Of a stretch of DNA of 64,000 nucleotides, positions 1-13,184 are shown piece after piece. Numbering within the stretch: position 1 is the first letter of the stretch; the number at the start of each line of letters is the position of its first letter. Both the position numbers and the translations under genes were made by a program. This DNA is from Plantago ovata (lineage: Eukaryota > Streptophyta > Magnoliopsida > Lamiales > Plantaginaceae), in contig CM051458.1 of assembly GCA_028274465.1 (NCBI GenBank), positions 86,014,085 to 86,078,084 on the forward strand, in the 5' to 3' direction. The notes beneath the pieces were generated by a model that had not been told where the DNA came from, did no database searches, and saw only the letters and a list, made by a program, of their open reading frames with translations.

Positions 1-421
1 CCATTATACCTTAAAATTGATTTGAAGTTTGTTTTTAATTAAAAGCCTTAATAGTTTATCAGTTAAGAGGTTCTTTTCTCCTGTTTTAAAGAAAATTTAT
101 GATCCTGGTGGGCTAATATGTACTTTTTTTAATTGATGTTTTAGCATTTTTCAGGCTTACCAGAATGTATCTATGTTTTAGCTACTTTAAGCTCTAATTT
201 TCCATTCTTACCCCTACTTGTATCCTTCAAGATTGACATGTTATTTAACTTCTTAACTACTATACTACATTTAATAGGGGTACAATGTTGAAAAAAAAAT
301 TCACCTTAATATGTGTGAATTCATAACTTATCAATTAAAAGAAAGGAGACACTGAGACAGTAATAATATATTCGAGGACACGGAGAAAAAGCAGAAAGGT
401 CTTGGACGTGTTGGCTTCTTA

Positions 422-510
<89 letters not shown>

Positions 511-726
511 ATGCTTGAGAAAACTTCTACAATTTTGTGACCCCCCCCCAACACACAATGCCTCTGTGGGCGCCATGTACTTTTTTAACATGCCGGATTG
601 TAGTATTGTCCTTGTGCAATTTCAAGATAATGCGATGCTTGGTCTTTCTTTGTTATGTACATTCTTTTAGTACCTTTTACATAGTATATAAAAAGTTCCT
701 AGGATCTGATAAAACATTTCTTTCAG
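1..726 (+). other. Intron of the NPC1-like gene (left part outside window)
   Basis: No coding exon of the NPC1 family could be found here. The first recognisable exon starts at 727, directly after a polypyrimidine tract and AG at 725-726. The NPC1 segment expected just upstream is not readable in any frame, so the window seems to open inside an intron. The stretch holds a long TA microsatellite (427-508) and a run of nine C at 541-549. An unmodelled upstream exon cannot be excluded. Confidence 0.6.
427..508. repeat. (TA)41 dinucleotide microsatellite
   Basis: About 82 bases of uninterrupted TA. It lies in the presumed NPC1 intron. Such tracts are length-variable and often mis-sized in assemblies. 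Confidence 0.97.
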
Positions 727-3700
727 CCTCCTTGCTGCACAGATGATTCCTGTAACAGAATAAGCGCAGTTTGCAGAGATTGTACCACGGTAATAATACT
801 GTTTCAATTTTCTGGATTATCCTTTGTTTATATTACATTTACCACAATGGATGCTAGTCAAATATGCATGCATGATCTTAAGCTAAAAAACTACTTTTCT
901 TTGTGTCAGTATGTGTTCAAGTTCTCCTTTTCCAATATTAGGATATTGTATCTGTTTCTTGTAAACACAGTGCATTCCTTTAGTCGTCTATTTATTAAAG
1001 GGCCTTTGGGACTAATTCAAACTTTTTAGTGCTTTCGCCACTTGGACTTACAAAATGATCGACCATCAACACAACAATTCAGAGACAAGCTTCCATGGTT
1101 CCTCAATGCTTTACCTTCTGCAAATTGTGCAAAAGGTGGAAATGGTGCTTATACTAGCCTTGTTGATCTCAATGGTAAGTATTGCAGAATAATGTTATCA
1201 AAGAGAACCTAGATTTAAGTAGTTGTTCTTTGATACAATTGTTACTGGCCTTTTCTCTGAGCTTGCAAACCTATTCAAATGTCACCAGGCTATGAGGATG
1301 GAACCATTCGGGCTTCAGCTTTTCGTACATATCACACCCCCCTGAATAAACAGGTATTAGCTCTAAAGTTGCATAGTTATCTTGGCAATTTCTTATATTA
1401 TTCAAATATTCAACCTTGATCTTGTATATGCTACCAGAGTGATTATGTCAATTCAATGAGAGCTGCACGAGATTTTAGTTCGAAGATGTCTCATTCATTG
1501 AAGGTAATTGGAGTCGAGAAGTGTTTGAACTGTACTACATATATTCTCAAGCTGAATCATCCATGAAATATAAATTTCTTGGCTATTTGGTACCTTTCCC
1601 TCTTTCCCATTGTTATTTTGCGAGTGAATTCAGATTTTCTTGTTATTGCAGTATTCAAGTCCTGCAAAGTTATAATTCTATCGAGTTTCATTTGTGTGAT
1701 AAACAAACAAGCACACACCTTACACATACCCCAATATAATTTGATGTCTTCCCTGTTTGGTGTATGATTACCTTATTTGAATTGCAGTAATGCAGTGTTA
1801 GCCTTTCCATGGACTGCTGCATCTATTACAGACATTATAATTACAATACATGTCTACTTGCTACAAACACTATGTTGCAAACATGACTTTTCCAGAGTTC
1901 GTGTGTGGCATTAATGTGTTGATCATATTATTGTACACCAGTTTCTTACAGTACATATTATTTTTCATGCTATTCCAATATGCTCACTCTTAGTTTTTCT
2001 ATGCGCTAAATTATCTATTGCAGATCGATGTGTTTCCCTATGCTGTGTCTTACATTTTCTTTGAGCAATACCTTGATATATGGAAGATGGCACTGATTAA
2101 CCTTGCCATAGCCATTGGTATGTATTTTTGCTTCATAAGTGAAAAGACTCTCATTGTAGCATTATCCTTTTGGATAATTGTCAATTATGGGCATTAATCT
2201 ACATGTTTATAAAGTTTTTATTCTGCCTCTTGTATGTCTGGAAAGGTAATAGACCAGTGAGTGCTTCTATCACTTTCTTGTTATCATGCACATTAAACTC
2301 GCTATAGTTGGATAGTGAAAATATTTATCCCATGCTCATCAAACTTACTGTAGTTGAATAAAAGTGAGCAACTGGATTTACTTACATCAAGTGCTGACTC
2401 CCACAACCAGAAAAAATTATAGAAAGACTTGATTTGCTGATCGCGGTATTTGGCTGCTTTCTTGACCTTTTTGTTTATGTTTCTTGACGGTAAATTGAAA
2501 AGGGCCCATCCATTAGAACATGTACAAGAGTGTCAACGTGGACACTGCATGATGGCATAAATGCTATGTAGCTCATTTTTACACAATCATTACCATTCAC
2601 ATAAAAAGAAGCAAAACTGAAATTGTAGCATGCCTCTTTTATCCTACACTCATTAGACATGTATCTCCCATGTTCAATTGAAATCACCTTTTTATCTGTC
2701 TCCATGGAGTGGTTCTATATTATAATGTCTATCAAGTTGGATTTTCAGGCTGGTGTATGTGAGTCATCTCCCTGAACTTTTCATATTCCTTTCCCTAAAA
2801 CTTCTTGCTAACTTTTAAGTTCTAACAGGGGAAATTTCCTTTACGAGATACTAGTTAATAATAGTGAATCCCTTTACAGGGGAAGCTCCACACATTGCTC
2901 CTCACTTTCTCTTTCATAGAGTTAAAAAATGATCTTAGGGCACCTGTTTTATAGTTTTAGAAATAGCTTGCAAAAAGACTCAGGTAGACCAAATCTCCTG
3001 TCGGCTCCTGTATGATCCTTCTTAAATGTAATGAATGAATTGCGGCCCTAGAAATAACAATCTCTGAGGCCTATGTTAACTTTATTCAACTTTTGGATGC
3101 AGACATTCTATTACATGCCCCATTTCTTGTTTTATCTCCAAGTAATTGAGTTTGATGTTGGACATTTGCAGGTGCTGTTTTCATTGTATGCTTAATTATC
3201 TCATGCAGGTCAGTATAACAGTTTGTTGGTGTATTTTTGTCCTTCAGTTTATTTCTTATGGTGTATAACTTCACTCTCTATGTTTAGCTTCTGGACATCA
3301 TCAATAATTCTCCTTGTTTTGGCAATGATCATTGTGGATGTTATGGTATGTAATATTTTTTCTTTGTCGAATAATTTGATGAGGTTATTGTGTATGGAGT
3401 ACCATTTTAAAGATGCCTACATTATTTGGGCTTCTACTCATTTACAAACTTAAACTTTTCAGGGTGTGATGGCAATCCTGAACATACAATTGAATGCAGT
3501 GTCTGTCGTGAACCTTGTCATGGCTGTGGGTATTGGTGTTGAATTTTGTGTACACATAACACATGCGTTCCTGGTTAGATTTTCTCCTCATTTCTCTGAT
3601 TTATCTTGTGTCATTCTGCCCCATGATCTCTTTTCTCACTTAGAGAGCATACTGGCACATGGTGATCGAAAATTCGAAACTTCTGGTAGTACATGATGCG

Positions 3701-5221
3701 ATCAAATCTGGTTTACTGCAATAGTAGTACTTCTGAGAATCAGCTGAGCCACATGTACTTATTTTGTTTCCTAGACCTCTGTTATAAAAATAGGTTGTCA
3801 CATAAATCAGTAAATCCAATTCATAAGAATCAATTGAAACAAACACTAATAGGAATATGTGACAGTGAGAGTGTTGGAAAATATGATCTGCATGGTAATT
3901 CCTTAGAAAGTGGCTTTCTAAGTGCAATAGATGCAGTACCTTCCTCAGTAAAATAAGAATCTATTTTAAGTTTGTAAAATTTGTCTCGGTTAGCAGAATG
4001 ATATCTACTTCATGTAATATATTGTTCCCATTGAATCCGACGAACCACTTTTCCTATTCCAGGTGAGTAGTGGAGATAGGAACCAACGCATGCAAGATGC
4101 TTTGGCGACAATGGGTGCTTCTGTATTCAGGTCTGCGTTTTGCTTTCCTTCTTCCTTGTTTTAAATTGGTTGATGTACCATGTGATTGTAATACTTTAAC
4201 AATCATACGCCTTATATATTTTAGAGAGAATAACTTGGGCTACATTGTCACTGTTATGTTTAGTCTATTTCGTGTACCTTAACATTATCTTAGGCTTCTG
4301 GTGTTTAGGTTGATTTTGGAATTTCTTAATGGTACAAGAATTTCAATTTTCAAAACTTTTCACCTTTTAACGTGATCATTGCTTCTGGTAATCAGTCAAA
4401 TGAGTTGCAAGTATCGGTTCTTCAATGTAATTTGTAGTTTTAATGCTAATAGCACTTGAAGATCTTTTCAAGTATCTTAAATGTGTGGACACGTTTACCA
4501 ATAGCAAGTGTTAATAATTAACTGGCTAATTTAGGGTGCTGATTTGAGACTATTAACACTATCAGTCTATCATCCCTATAAGTCAAGCTCATGCAAGAAT
4601 TTGCGTGTAGAATCATGATAGACCATTATGCCAATACCTAGTGTAGTGTTAATATCTTCTGCAAATTACGGTCAAATTTCATTTAGACAACCTGGGTTAT
4701 TATTTTCCTCATCTTCTTGTGGATATGGACTCGATGAACCGTGCCAACTTCACTAACTAATACTCTTTGCTTTCTCTTGGACAGTGGCATTACACTTACA
4801 AAGCTGGTCGGAGTGATTGTCCTAGCTTTTTCAAGGAGTGAAATCTTTGTGGTCTCTGATCCTGCTCCCTAAAGTCCAATCAAACTCGACACTGTTTGAT
4901 CTTGTACTAACTCTGATTCCATGCTTTTCAGGTTTACTATTTCCAAATGTATCTTAGCTTGGTTCTCCTTGGTTTCTTGCATGGACTCGTCTTCTTACCC
5001 GTAAGATGCTCTCTGTGTCTTTTTCATAATGCAGGCTTTTGAATTTTATTTTAAGAAATACATGCATGGAATGATATCATGTTTGGAGATTAGATTAACT
5101 AGATCGCGTCTAACTAATGAGTTCCATTCTGCAGGTATTATTAAGCTTATTTGGACCGCCATCAAGGTGCGTTTTGATAGAGAAACAAGATGATCGGCCG
5201 TCTACATCATCGCACTTTTAA
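727..5221 (+). CDS. NPC1: NPC1-like sterol/sphingolipid transporter, C-terminal part (5' end outside window)
   Basis: Niemann-Pick C1 family membrane protein, which in plants acts in endomembrane or vacuolar sterol and sphingolipid handling. Twelve exons join in phase: 727-789, 1030-1174, 1289-1353, 1438-1503, 2024-2117, 3172-3208, 3288-3345, 3463-3573, 4063-4130, 4785-4851, 4932-5000 and 5144-5221, giving 306 C-terminal residues and a TAA stop. Visible family hallmarks are the Cys-rich lumenal segment with CRDCTTCFRH, then [26 protein letters not shown], the FFEQYLDIW motif before the final membrane bundle, [29 protein letters not shown] and [18 protein letters not shown]. The last ~190 residues are the second Patched/NPC1-type transmembrane bundle. 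Splice sites are GT-AG throughout; the donor at 4852 (GTCTCT) is weak. Plant NPC1 proteins are roughly 1,270 residues, so about three quarters lies left of the window. Confidence 0.96.
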
Positions 5222-6193
5222 TCTAATTCTTGTGCATTCGTAGATCTAGGTATTTTGGTAGATGTAGATAGCCTTTTTTTTTTCTTTCTATATGACATTT
5301 TATTTTAGATAGCATTGTTGCTTGTAAAGAATGGGTTAAGTGATAACCATCCAATTGTAAAGTAGATTAGTTTACATTGTCCTTCTGATGAGAGTCTGAT
5401 AATGCATTAAAAAGGTGTAGTTGCGTGTTAAACCAAGAAAACTAGTTTATGATATACCACACCTTTCCCTTTACGGATGAGTACAATTAAAGTGTGATGG
5501 AATCCAGTTGATTTGATCGGCTGAAGAATCCCTACGTAGTAAAGGCTTAGCAATTTATATTATTATTAGTCATTTGGACAAATTTCTAATGATTGCCATT
5601 GGGTAGATTCTAAATGTAAATCTAGTGGAAGTTGTCATTTGTCCAAACTGTCGATCTGATTAAGACTTCTGCAGAATTTATCATCGAATGAAATGCTTGG
5701 TTGTTGCCGTTGGTGAATGATTTACTTTGTTTTGACGCAATGTTCAATAACATGATCCTGACTTAAGGTTAAGTAGATTATTTACACTGTTCTTGTGATC
5801 ATGCGTAAGAAAGATGTGTACTGTTCTTGTGATCATGCTTAAAAAAGAATGTGTAGTTGCATGTTAAGCCAAGGAACTACTTTATGATCTTTTATTACAT
5901 TTTTTTTCCATGAATTTCTAACTTGGTGTGTATATAAAAAGATATATTAGACTCGTCAAGGATCTCCCCATAAGTTGTGTGTACAGAATCAGATACGATA
6001 CAGCAAGAACAACCAAGAGATCACGTAGTATGAGAAATGTGGGTCATTAAATCAAGAACATTAAACATTGTTCTGTACTCCTTTTATCTACATTGTCCAT
6101 CACCAACACACTCCAACTTGAACATAAACACTTCAGACAATTCATCATTAAAAAAAAAATCTCCAAAGTTGTCTATGCTGCTTATTTTTACTA
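5222..6193. other. NPC1 3' UTR and intergenic DNA between convergent genes; diverged direct repeats
   Basis: Separates the convergent NPC1 and NLP stops. A segment at about 5360-5455 (containing GTGTAGTTGCGTGTTAAACC) recurs diverged at about 5765-5890 (GTGTAGTTGCATGTTAAGCC). Inside the second copy a unit beginning CTGTTCTTGTGATCATGC is itself present twice in tandem. No coding potential seen. Confidence 0.6.
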
Positions 6194-9100
6194 CTATGAT
6201 AGAAAAGAACCTCTAATAGTAGCGATGGACCTACCGAGCTGTGATCGGGTATCATAGCCAAAGGAGAGCTTGATAGTACTGTTTCCAGATGAGCGACATA
6301 CATCGATACACTCCTCAAGGTCAGCATCGCATGTCAAAAGTACCCACTCGGAGTCATCATCCAAGTATTTCAGATGGAAGCCGCTCGAATCACGTATCCC
6401 AAATCTTCTTGAGATTTCTTCCAACAAATCTTTGTATCTCCATCTACTTTGCATGCGGAACCTGATTGCATCCTCCCCAAAAGTGACTTTTATTCTAGGA
6501 GCGTCGTTTTCTGCAGGTGTTCTGACACCGTGCTGGTTAGCAGCAGGTGGGATATTTTCAGGTTTCTCTGCAAGATCCCAGAAAGATACGTCACTCTGGG
6601 ATCTAGGAAGAGATTTCGTTCCATTACTTGACAAATGCAAATTAGCATCACTTCTTGCCCTTTTGAGTGTTGGTTCGTCTGGTTCCTCCTTAACTGTTAG
6701 ATCTTCAAAACCTCCGGCACTTGTACTTAACTTTGGCTGCTTTCCACTGGAACAACATTGACTCGAGCCGGAAGTTTGACTGCATGAAGATGAAGGCGAG
6801 AGTGATGCTGCAGCATGCGGACTTAAAGTGCTATTCTCAGGTTGACCATCCAACGGCTTTATATGATTAGTGGGGCTGGACTTCGAAAACTGGGTGGTTT
6901 TTGATGCATCGGGGGATGCTAGTTCAGGAAAGTTGGAGTAAAAGGAGCCGATTTGAACACCAGAGGCACCTTGGACTGAGTCAATCACACGTTGGATTTT
7001 TTGTAGGGAGTGACCAACTTTCTTGATCTTTCGAGAAGGCCAACGCTGTATCCCGTGATGCCTGCATATCCTTTTTAAAGTGGTGGGACAAACTGCATTG
7101 CAAGAGAGATATATCAACACAACATGAATAACAGATTCCAGAAGAGAAAGATAGCCCTGCAGGTTTTGAAGACACAAATCATTCATGCAACCAAAAACTA
7201 ACTCAACATGCGGAACCCAATTGCATCCACCTCAACTACCAGAGTACGGGAAAGTAAAAAACAAATGGAGGAGTTTTAGTGCAGACTATCTGAAACAAGC
7301 GGATCCTATGCAATGGAAAATACACGGGGAATCTCCAGCAACTCAAATATGGCAGGAAGGTATTCATGCATACAGAATAGATTGAAAGAAAAACAAAAGT
7401 ACTGCTTACCTCCAAGATTTTTTGCGGCGTCTTTAAGGCTCCCAGCAAAGTGTTGTCGGAGAACTTGCAAGGTGATGGTTTTCTCTGCTTTGACACGTCT
7501 TTTTTCACCCGTTTTGCTTGAATAGAGTGAGCTACCATCACCAGAAGTAGAAGGATTTGCTGCAAATGTGATGCCTTCTCTTGAATTAGATTCAGGTTGA
7601 CTCAACCCAACTTCCGAGGCTTTGGCTGGCATTTCTCTAGATTTCCCATCGTGGAAGAGTGAAGCACCACTACCACCCTTGTTCGTATGTAAGGAATAAG
7701 GCCTCTGTGATTGCATTTGATCTGCCTTCGAAGTATTATCCGTTGAATTCACCAAATTGGATTCTTCTTGCAACTCTTCGTCTGTGACCACTGTTAAAGT
7801 TTTGCAAGTGTTCTGTATGATAGTCGACAAAGAATTAAGCATTATCCTCTGTTCTTCAGGATCTACGCACTTAACCGGCAAAAAGAACTCCAACACAAAA
7901 TCAGCCGAACCAGTGCAAATGCTTCTTAGGCGTATAGCGACTGCAGCTTTTAGTCCAAACATCCTTGCATGGTGGGAAAGTGGGTAATCTGTCTTACTAC
8001 AAGCGGTTACATCAGCAGAGAAACAAGGCTGATTAGTATTAAAAGCTTTCCCTACAATTCCTTGATCTTTCAACAAGTGGTACTCAGTGCAAGCGTCGTG
8101 GAATCCTTGAATTTGGGGATCATTTATGTAGCAAGCAGAATCCACAGGAGCAACGCAGTTTTTGAAGTTTTCTTCAGAGTGTCGACATCCTCCTTTACCT
8201 TGTAATGGACAAGAAACCCAAGTTTGAGCTAATGGCAGTGCATGAGCTTGACATGCGGATTTCAGGACGTTTAGAATTTCTGGTAATGCAGCTTGGTAAG
8301 AGATATCATGCGTCTGAAGAAAAGATTAATGTTGTGAGAAATGGAACCTGTTATAGACGAATGGCATAGAGATTGTTGAATTACCTTAACATTGTCTTGA
8401 GCTCTTGACACTTCGGAAGTACTCAGCTCAACCGCCTATACACAGGAACAAGTTGTTTCAAGTTAGACAATAAAGTTTACGACATGTTATTCTAGATTCT
8501 AGAGCACAAATCAGTTGCGTCATCATATATTATTGGCATATACCCATGTTCTAATCGACTAAAAAGGATCGATAATCACCATAAAGTTCATATGCAGGAT
8601 CTAGAAGACTATGTATGGTATGAAAACTAGACTACAAGTAATACAAAAAACCTTGCAAAATGAAAGAATTCAGAAATTCATGTAAAAATCACACCTCTAG
8701 TGCTTTGCAAACATTTTCAAGTTCCGGACGATATTTGATCTTCTGTTTGGTCAATACAACTTCAATAACACCCAAACAACTCCGACTTCCTCGTTCAAGA
8801 ACAGGAACCGCAAGGGTACCTCTAACATCATACAGCTGAGCATGACCAACTCTAGGGTACTCGTCCCTCGTGAAAAACTGCACATCAGGAGTCCATTCAG
8901 GAACCTTACTCCTAAACACCCTTCCAGGCAATCCCTCAGCCTCCTCCGTATCTCCTTCTTCAGCCGAAAACTGATAATTTACAGAAATATCCCTGTACTG
9001 TGCAAGCTGTGGACAGTTAAGGTCAAACATAACAGGTTGATCATTTGTAACCAAAACTCGTTTGCCGCCTCTTTGAACTGGCACCCAAACCTGGATCAAT

Positions 9101-9603
9101 ACATTCTTATCCTTGGTACGATCTTTTATGTAACCGATTGCCTGACTTAACCGGTCCACTACAGATGGTGAAGCTTTTGGCCCAATCCACCACCTTTTAC
9201 TCTGTTCAGAGCTTTCGAGCAAGTAGTTATCTGATAGACCAAATGAATTTCCAGGATTACTTCCAATATTCTGAGATTGAGATCTTATATAATTCTGAAA
9301 TGGCCCTTGAGACTGACTGATGGACAGATTCTCAGGGAAAGATGACCTTTGCCTCTCCTCTTGATTGCTCTTCGATTTTGGGCTCCCAACGGATTCGCCA
9401 TTATTCGGTTCCACAAGATTAGGCCATATAAAAGAAGGCGAAAAAGGCGAAAATGGAACTGAAGCATCAAACTGTGAGAATTCAGATCCATTAGGCTCTA
9501 CCCAACACCCTTCTAACAACAGCTCATCCATGAAATCCAAATCCATAAATGTATCAGATGAAGTGCCAAGAACTGTACTCTGAGGAAGTACAGCTTCCTC
9601 CAT
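6194..9603 (-). CDS. NLP: NIN-like protein (NLP) transcription factor, RWP-RK + PB1, NLP1/2/4/5 subgroup
   Basis: Nuclear transcription factor of the nitrate-response NLP family. Four coding exons join in phase: 9603-8695, 8435-8385, 8313-7410 and 7092-6194, giving 920 residues. The N-terminus (MDELLLEGCWVE, then KRWWIGPK) resembles the NLP4/NLP5 type. The conserved NLP sensor region contains GLPGRVFRSKVPEWTPDVQF, DVRGTLAVPVLERGS and later AQTWVSC and DYPLSHHARMFGLKAAVAI. The RWP-RK DNA-binding domain spans about residues 589-645 and is split by the last intron (EKTITLQVLRQHFAGSLKDA / RICRHHGIQRWPSRKIKK). A PB1 domain at about 820-899 has the N-terminal basic residue (IKVTFGED) and the acidic OPCA motif (DADLEE). 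Start chosen at the first in-frame Met before the conserved MDELLLEG block. Family members activate nitrate-responsive genes and are retained in the nucleus when nitrate is present; that role is inferred from homology. Confidence 0.95.
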
Positions 9604-10620
9604 TGTTGATTGAATTTACCAAGAACTGCCAAAACCCAAATTTCTTTCAGATCCAAATTGAATAAATTAACCTCTCACTGTCAATCTAGCAAACAAAAAC
9701 AAAACAAAACCTGTATAAGCAACCAAACATGAACTTCTACTCTTCCAGTAAAGAACCAAAATAAACCAATGAACATAATATAATCTAAAAAGAAACAAAC
9801 TTTAGTTGACCAATTACTGATAACAAAAGAGTACCAAAAAAAGAAAGCTTGGTGGATTTGGTCAAGTGGGATTTACAAATTTGAGCTAACAATCACAACC
9901 CAGATCAAGTAAGATGACTAATAATGTCAAATCCAACTGGTAACAAGAAAAAATCAAACATCAGCAAAAAAGAACGTTGAAAGATAGCTTTTTCAGAAAA
10001 GATTCTTATCACCTCAATAAAAGAGAGTGGAGAAAATAATCAACCAAACACAAACACATAAAAAATCATTGAACTTTTCAGCAGAACAGGACACAGAAAG
10101 AGACTGGTAAAGGATGTATTGGTGGCCACAAGAACATAGAAGAAGAAGAAGAAGAAGAAAAATCTAGCAAAGAAAGATTTGTGAAAGAGGCAAGCAAGAA
10201 TAGAGCATCCATAAAGATTCTTGGATATTCCAGCTAATTAAGGGGGTTGTAGAGTAATTTTGTGTGGTTACCTGAACATATAGGATATGAACAACATGTG
10301 TAGAGGGGCTGTTGTAGGGACTGAAATCAAGAATAAGTACAAATTGTTGTACCAAAATCTTTTTCCAATGGAATGAAAATGAAATCCCATCCACAAAGAA
10401 AAAGTAAGTGTGTATTTATTATGGAGCAAAACAACAAATAACAAACATCAACAACAACAAGAAGATGCAAGCAAGCAAGTGCTCTTTCTCTTTCTCTGTC
10501 TCTCTTTCTATACCAATCTACAGATCTTATCTCTCTCTCTATCTCTGTGATAAAGCAAGAGTTATGGTACTGTGGTTAAATTATAGAAGAAATAGTATAG
10601 TAGTAGGACTAATAATAAGT
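9604..10620 (-). promoter_or_regulatory. NLP 5' leader/promoter region with GAA and CT microsatellites
   Basis: Upstream of the NLP start. It holds a GAA tract at about 10140-10160 and a CT-rich stretch at about 10480-10545 (plus-strand sense), typical of plant core promoters and leaders. Several short minus-strand upstream ATGs occur, one near 9731 opening a ~14-codon frame. Whether these are in the mature leader depends on a possible 5' UTR intron that cannot be settled from sequence alone. Confidence 0.45.
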
Positions 10621-12085
10621 GCAAAATGAAATCAATAATAATAAGTTAATAAGGCCTAATAATGGTTTAACACCAGCTTAATCTTGTGTTGTGTTGTGTT
10701 GTTGGTTTGGTGGTAGGATAGCTGCTGCTGCATAGGCAAATAGGATAGAGAAGAGAAGATTCTTGTTTCACCATGTGGGCTCCATTAGCAGCTCAACTCG
10801 GGATTCCTCGATGTGTAGTATAGTCAACAACAACTGTAAATAAATTAAAATTACTGCTTAACTTAGCTACCTGAACCAGGAAAAGGTGTAATAACAAGGA
10901 ACGGATCTTCTCAAGATTCACTTTGACCGGAGAATATATATTGTTGTGAAATGTCGTGGTTGCCATTAGTACTGGTTTGGAGATATGGTTACGATGATGT
11001 CATATTGTCATAATAATAAACTCAAATTGTCAATTCTAACTTGCTGATGACTTCCAAACAATCATGGAAGTAGCAATAGCAATTATGAATGATCATCTTA
11101 TCAAACTAAACCGGTTGAGAAGTTTATTTTTTTAAATTGAGAATGTGCACCGATAAACCTCACGGGCCTATCTAGCAGTTGTAACACTTTAGTTTTATGG
11201 ATGAACTTGCGCGTACTACAATGACAATTTTACTTGATTTTTGCTCGGGATTTATACTTCTAGTAGTATTTGCCGATGATAATCCTTGTAAGTTTACTTT
11301 TGAAATATTATATTACTAGTCATGTTTTTATTTCAGAAAATTTCATAACATTTTTATAAAGTTTGAACTTCAATTGCTTTAGAGTGCCTCATAATTTCAT
11401 AATTATATTTATCTCAGTGAATAAAAAACTAAGGCGCTTTGAGAATATTAATTCTGGGCCTCGAAACTTTAGACTATAGTGAGCAAGCACCATCTTAATT
11501 TTGACTCATTGGATTGGAAGTATGCAAGCACAAATTGATTTTCACTACGACGACTAATTTGTTTCAAACTGAAACTTTGCTTAATTTCTTTTTAAGCTTT
11601 TGTCCTTGTCATCCATTTTTTTCTTGGAATCAAACAGTGCTTTAATGTGTGGATCGTATAATCCGATGTTGAAGTATGAAGTTGATTTAAATCGTGGAAA
11701 ACTTGGTAAAATGGGACAGAAAACTCGAGTAAAACGAAGTTCATTCCACTACTACAACTAATTCGTGGTTTTCAAGAGTAGTAGTTAAAGTGAACAAAAA
11801 ATAAGGTGAAAACCAAGAAAAGTGAAAGTTAATTAAAAAATAAGATGATTAATGGATAGATTAATGCCAAGTTGTGAAAATTAAAAAATGTTTTATGTGT
11901 GATTTGTAGAAGTGAATTTGGTGTTTGTCACTTTTGCTTCATTAGATGCTTTTGCCGTTACTTTCGGAGCTAGGGACCATCCAACTTGCCCATTAATCTC
12001 AGTATCTCATGTTAAATATTATGTTCACCTTGCAGTAGATACTTTCTCTCTTTCAGTGGAACACTATCGATAGTCTTTACGCGGG
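10621..12085. other. AT-rich intergenic DNA
   Basis: No open frame with family resemblance, RNA gene or clear repeat was recognised. All apparent frames are short and unsupported. Confidence 0.6.
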
Positions 12086-12093
12086 CAGGTGCG

Positions 12094-12288
12094 CAGGGGT
12101 GGAACTAGGGAGTCCGGCCAGGCCTCGGCCCGTCCCCCCAAAAAAATAATTTAGATAGAATTCGTGACTTTTCAAATTTTTTTAAAGGTAATTTTTACGT
12201 TTTTTTCAACTCCCCCCTCCCCGAACTTTCAAAAAATGTGATATATGTAACTTCGCCCCCCTAACATTAATTTCTGGTTCTGCCCCTG
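12094..12288. mobile_element. 195-bp hAT-type MITE with 8-bp target duplication
   Basis: The left terminus CAGGGGTGGAACTAG and the reverse complement of the right terminus CAGGGGCAGAACCAG match at 12 of 15 bases. They resemble the CAGGGGCGGA-type ends of plant hAT miniature elements. Flanking 8-mers are CAGGTGCG (12086-12093) and CAGGTGCC (12289-12296), a target duplication with one mismatch. There is no coding capacity. Confidence 0.8.
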
Positions 12289-12299
12289 CAGGTGCCGGT

Positions 12300-13180
12300 G
12301 ACATTTTACAACAATTCAAGCTGACCCACCACTTATGGCGAGGAGGTTAAATTATTAACCGTGACAGGTGAACATTTTGTCTAACCGCCGCGTGTGGTTG
12401 ACTATTGTAGACGGGCGGATGCGGGCGGGGTTAGCGTTTTACACCTTAAAATAAGAATCGCGTAAAAGTAATACTAAACTATTCATAAATGTCGAACATT
12501 AAGAAGAACATATCACAAAATAATAAACACAACACAAGTACACAAGTTAAATGTTATAAACCCACCCGATAGCAATAGTAATAAGATCAATAAATCCATT
12601 AGCGTTAGTAGAGAAGGCGGAACCGAATTCGATCGGAGCAACGGTGTCTAGTTTTCACTTTTTCAAATTTGGGAACGGGGATGCGGTGTGGGTGAAATGT
12701 GAATATGAATGGAAGTTGAAAGTAATTCCCCTAGACCTAGGGTTATAATTGTTTTTTATTAAAAGAAAAGGTAAAAGATATACTCTTAAATATAAAATTC
12801 TAAAAAAAAAAATTAAAAAAATCATAACTAGGTGAGTGGGTGGCAGGTTGCCAGCCCAGAGGCGGGTTACCAAATTTCAAACCGCGACAGTATTGGATTA
12901 AATTTTAAACCATCGCGGGCGGTTGAACGGCGAATGAAATGACGGGCGAAACGGGCGGGGTTCCTTTTTATGTACACCCCTAGTCTATAGGATAGTTTCT
13001 TCGGAAAAAACCCACTGATTAGTGTTTCGGAGTAAAATATGAATAGTGAATGTGATAAAAGAGTAGTGAAAATAGCATTAAAAGAGAGACATCATGCAAT
13101 AGGTTTCAAAGTTTTTGATTGAGTAAATTGATCAAATGTAGTACTTTGAGTTCATGAATTGTCTTATCTCTACTATATTA
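12300..13180. repeat. GC-rich-ended non-coding repeat, possible hAT-like element hosting the 195-bp MITE
   Basis: Blocks rich in GGGCGGG/CGGGCGG near 12060-12450 and 12840-12965 flank an AT-rich core, and the right block ends in TGTACACCCCTAG. That end resembles the TAGGGGTGTACA terminus of plant hAT-like MITEs. The left end would lie near 12070-12085, so the 195-bp MITE would be nested inside. Neither the left terminus nor a target duplication is certain. Confidence 0.4.
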
Positions 13181-13184
13181 GAAG

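Noticed and set aside
321-591. Minus-strand frames rich in Tyr-Ile repeats
   Set aside because: They are a translation of the TA microsatellite, not a protein.
6270-6761. 163-codon plus-strand frame
   Set aside because: Antisense of the last NLP exon, which carries the RWP-RK and PB1 domains in the true frame.
10480-10550. CT-rich tract as a coding exon
   Set aside because: Low complexity and located in the presumed leader/promoter of the NLP gene.
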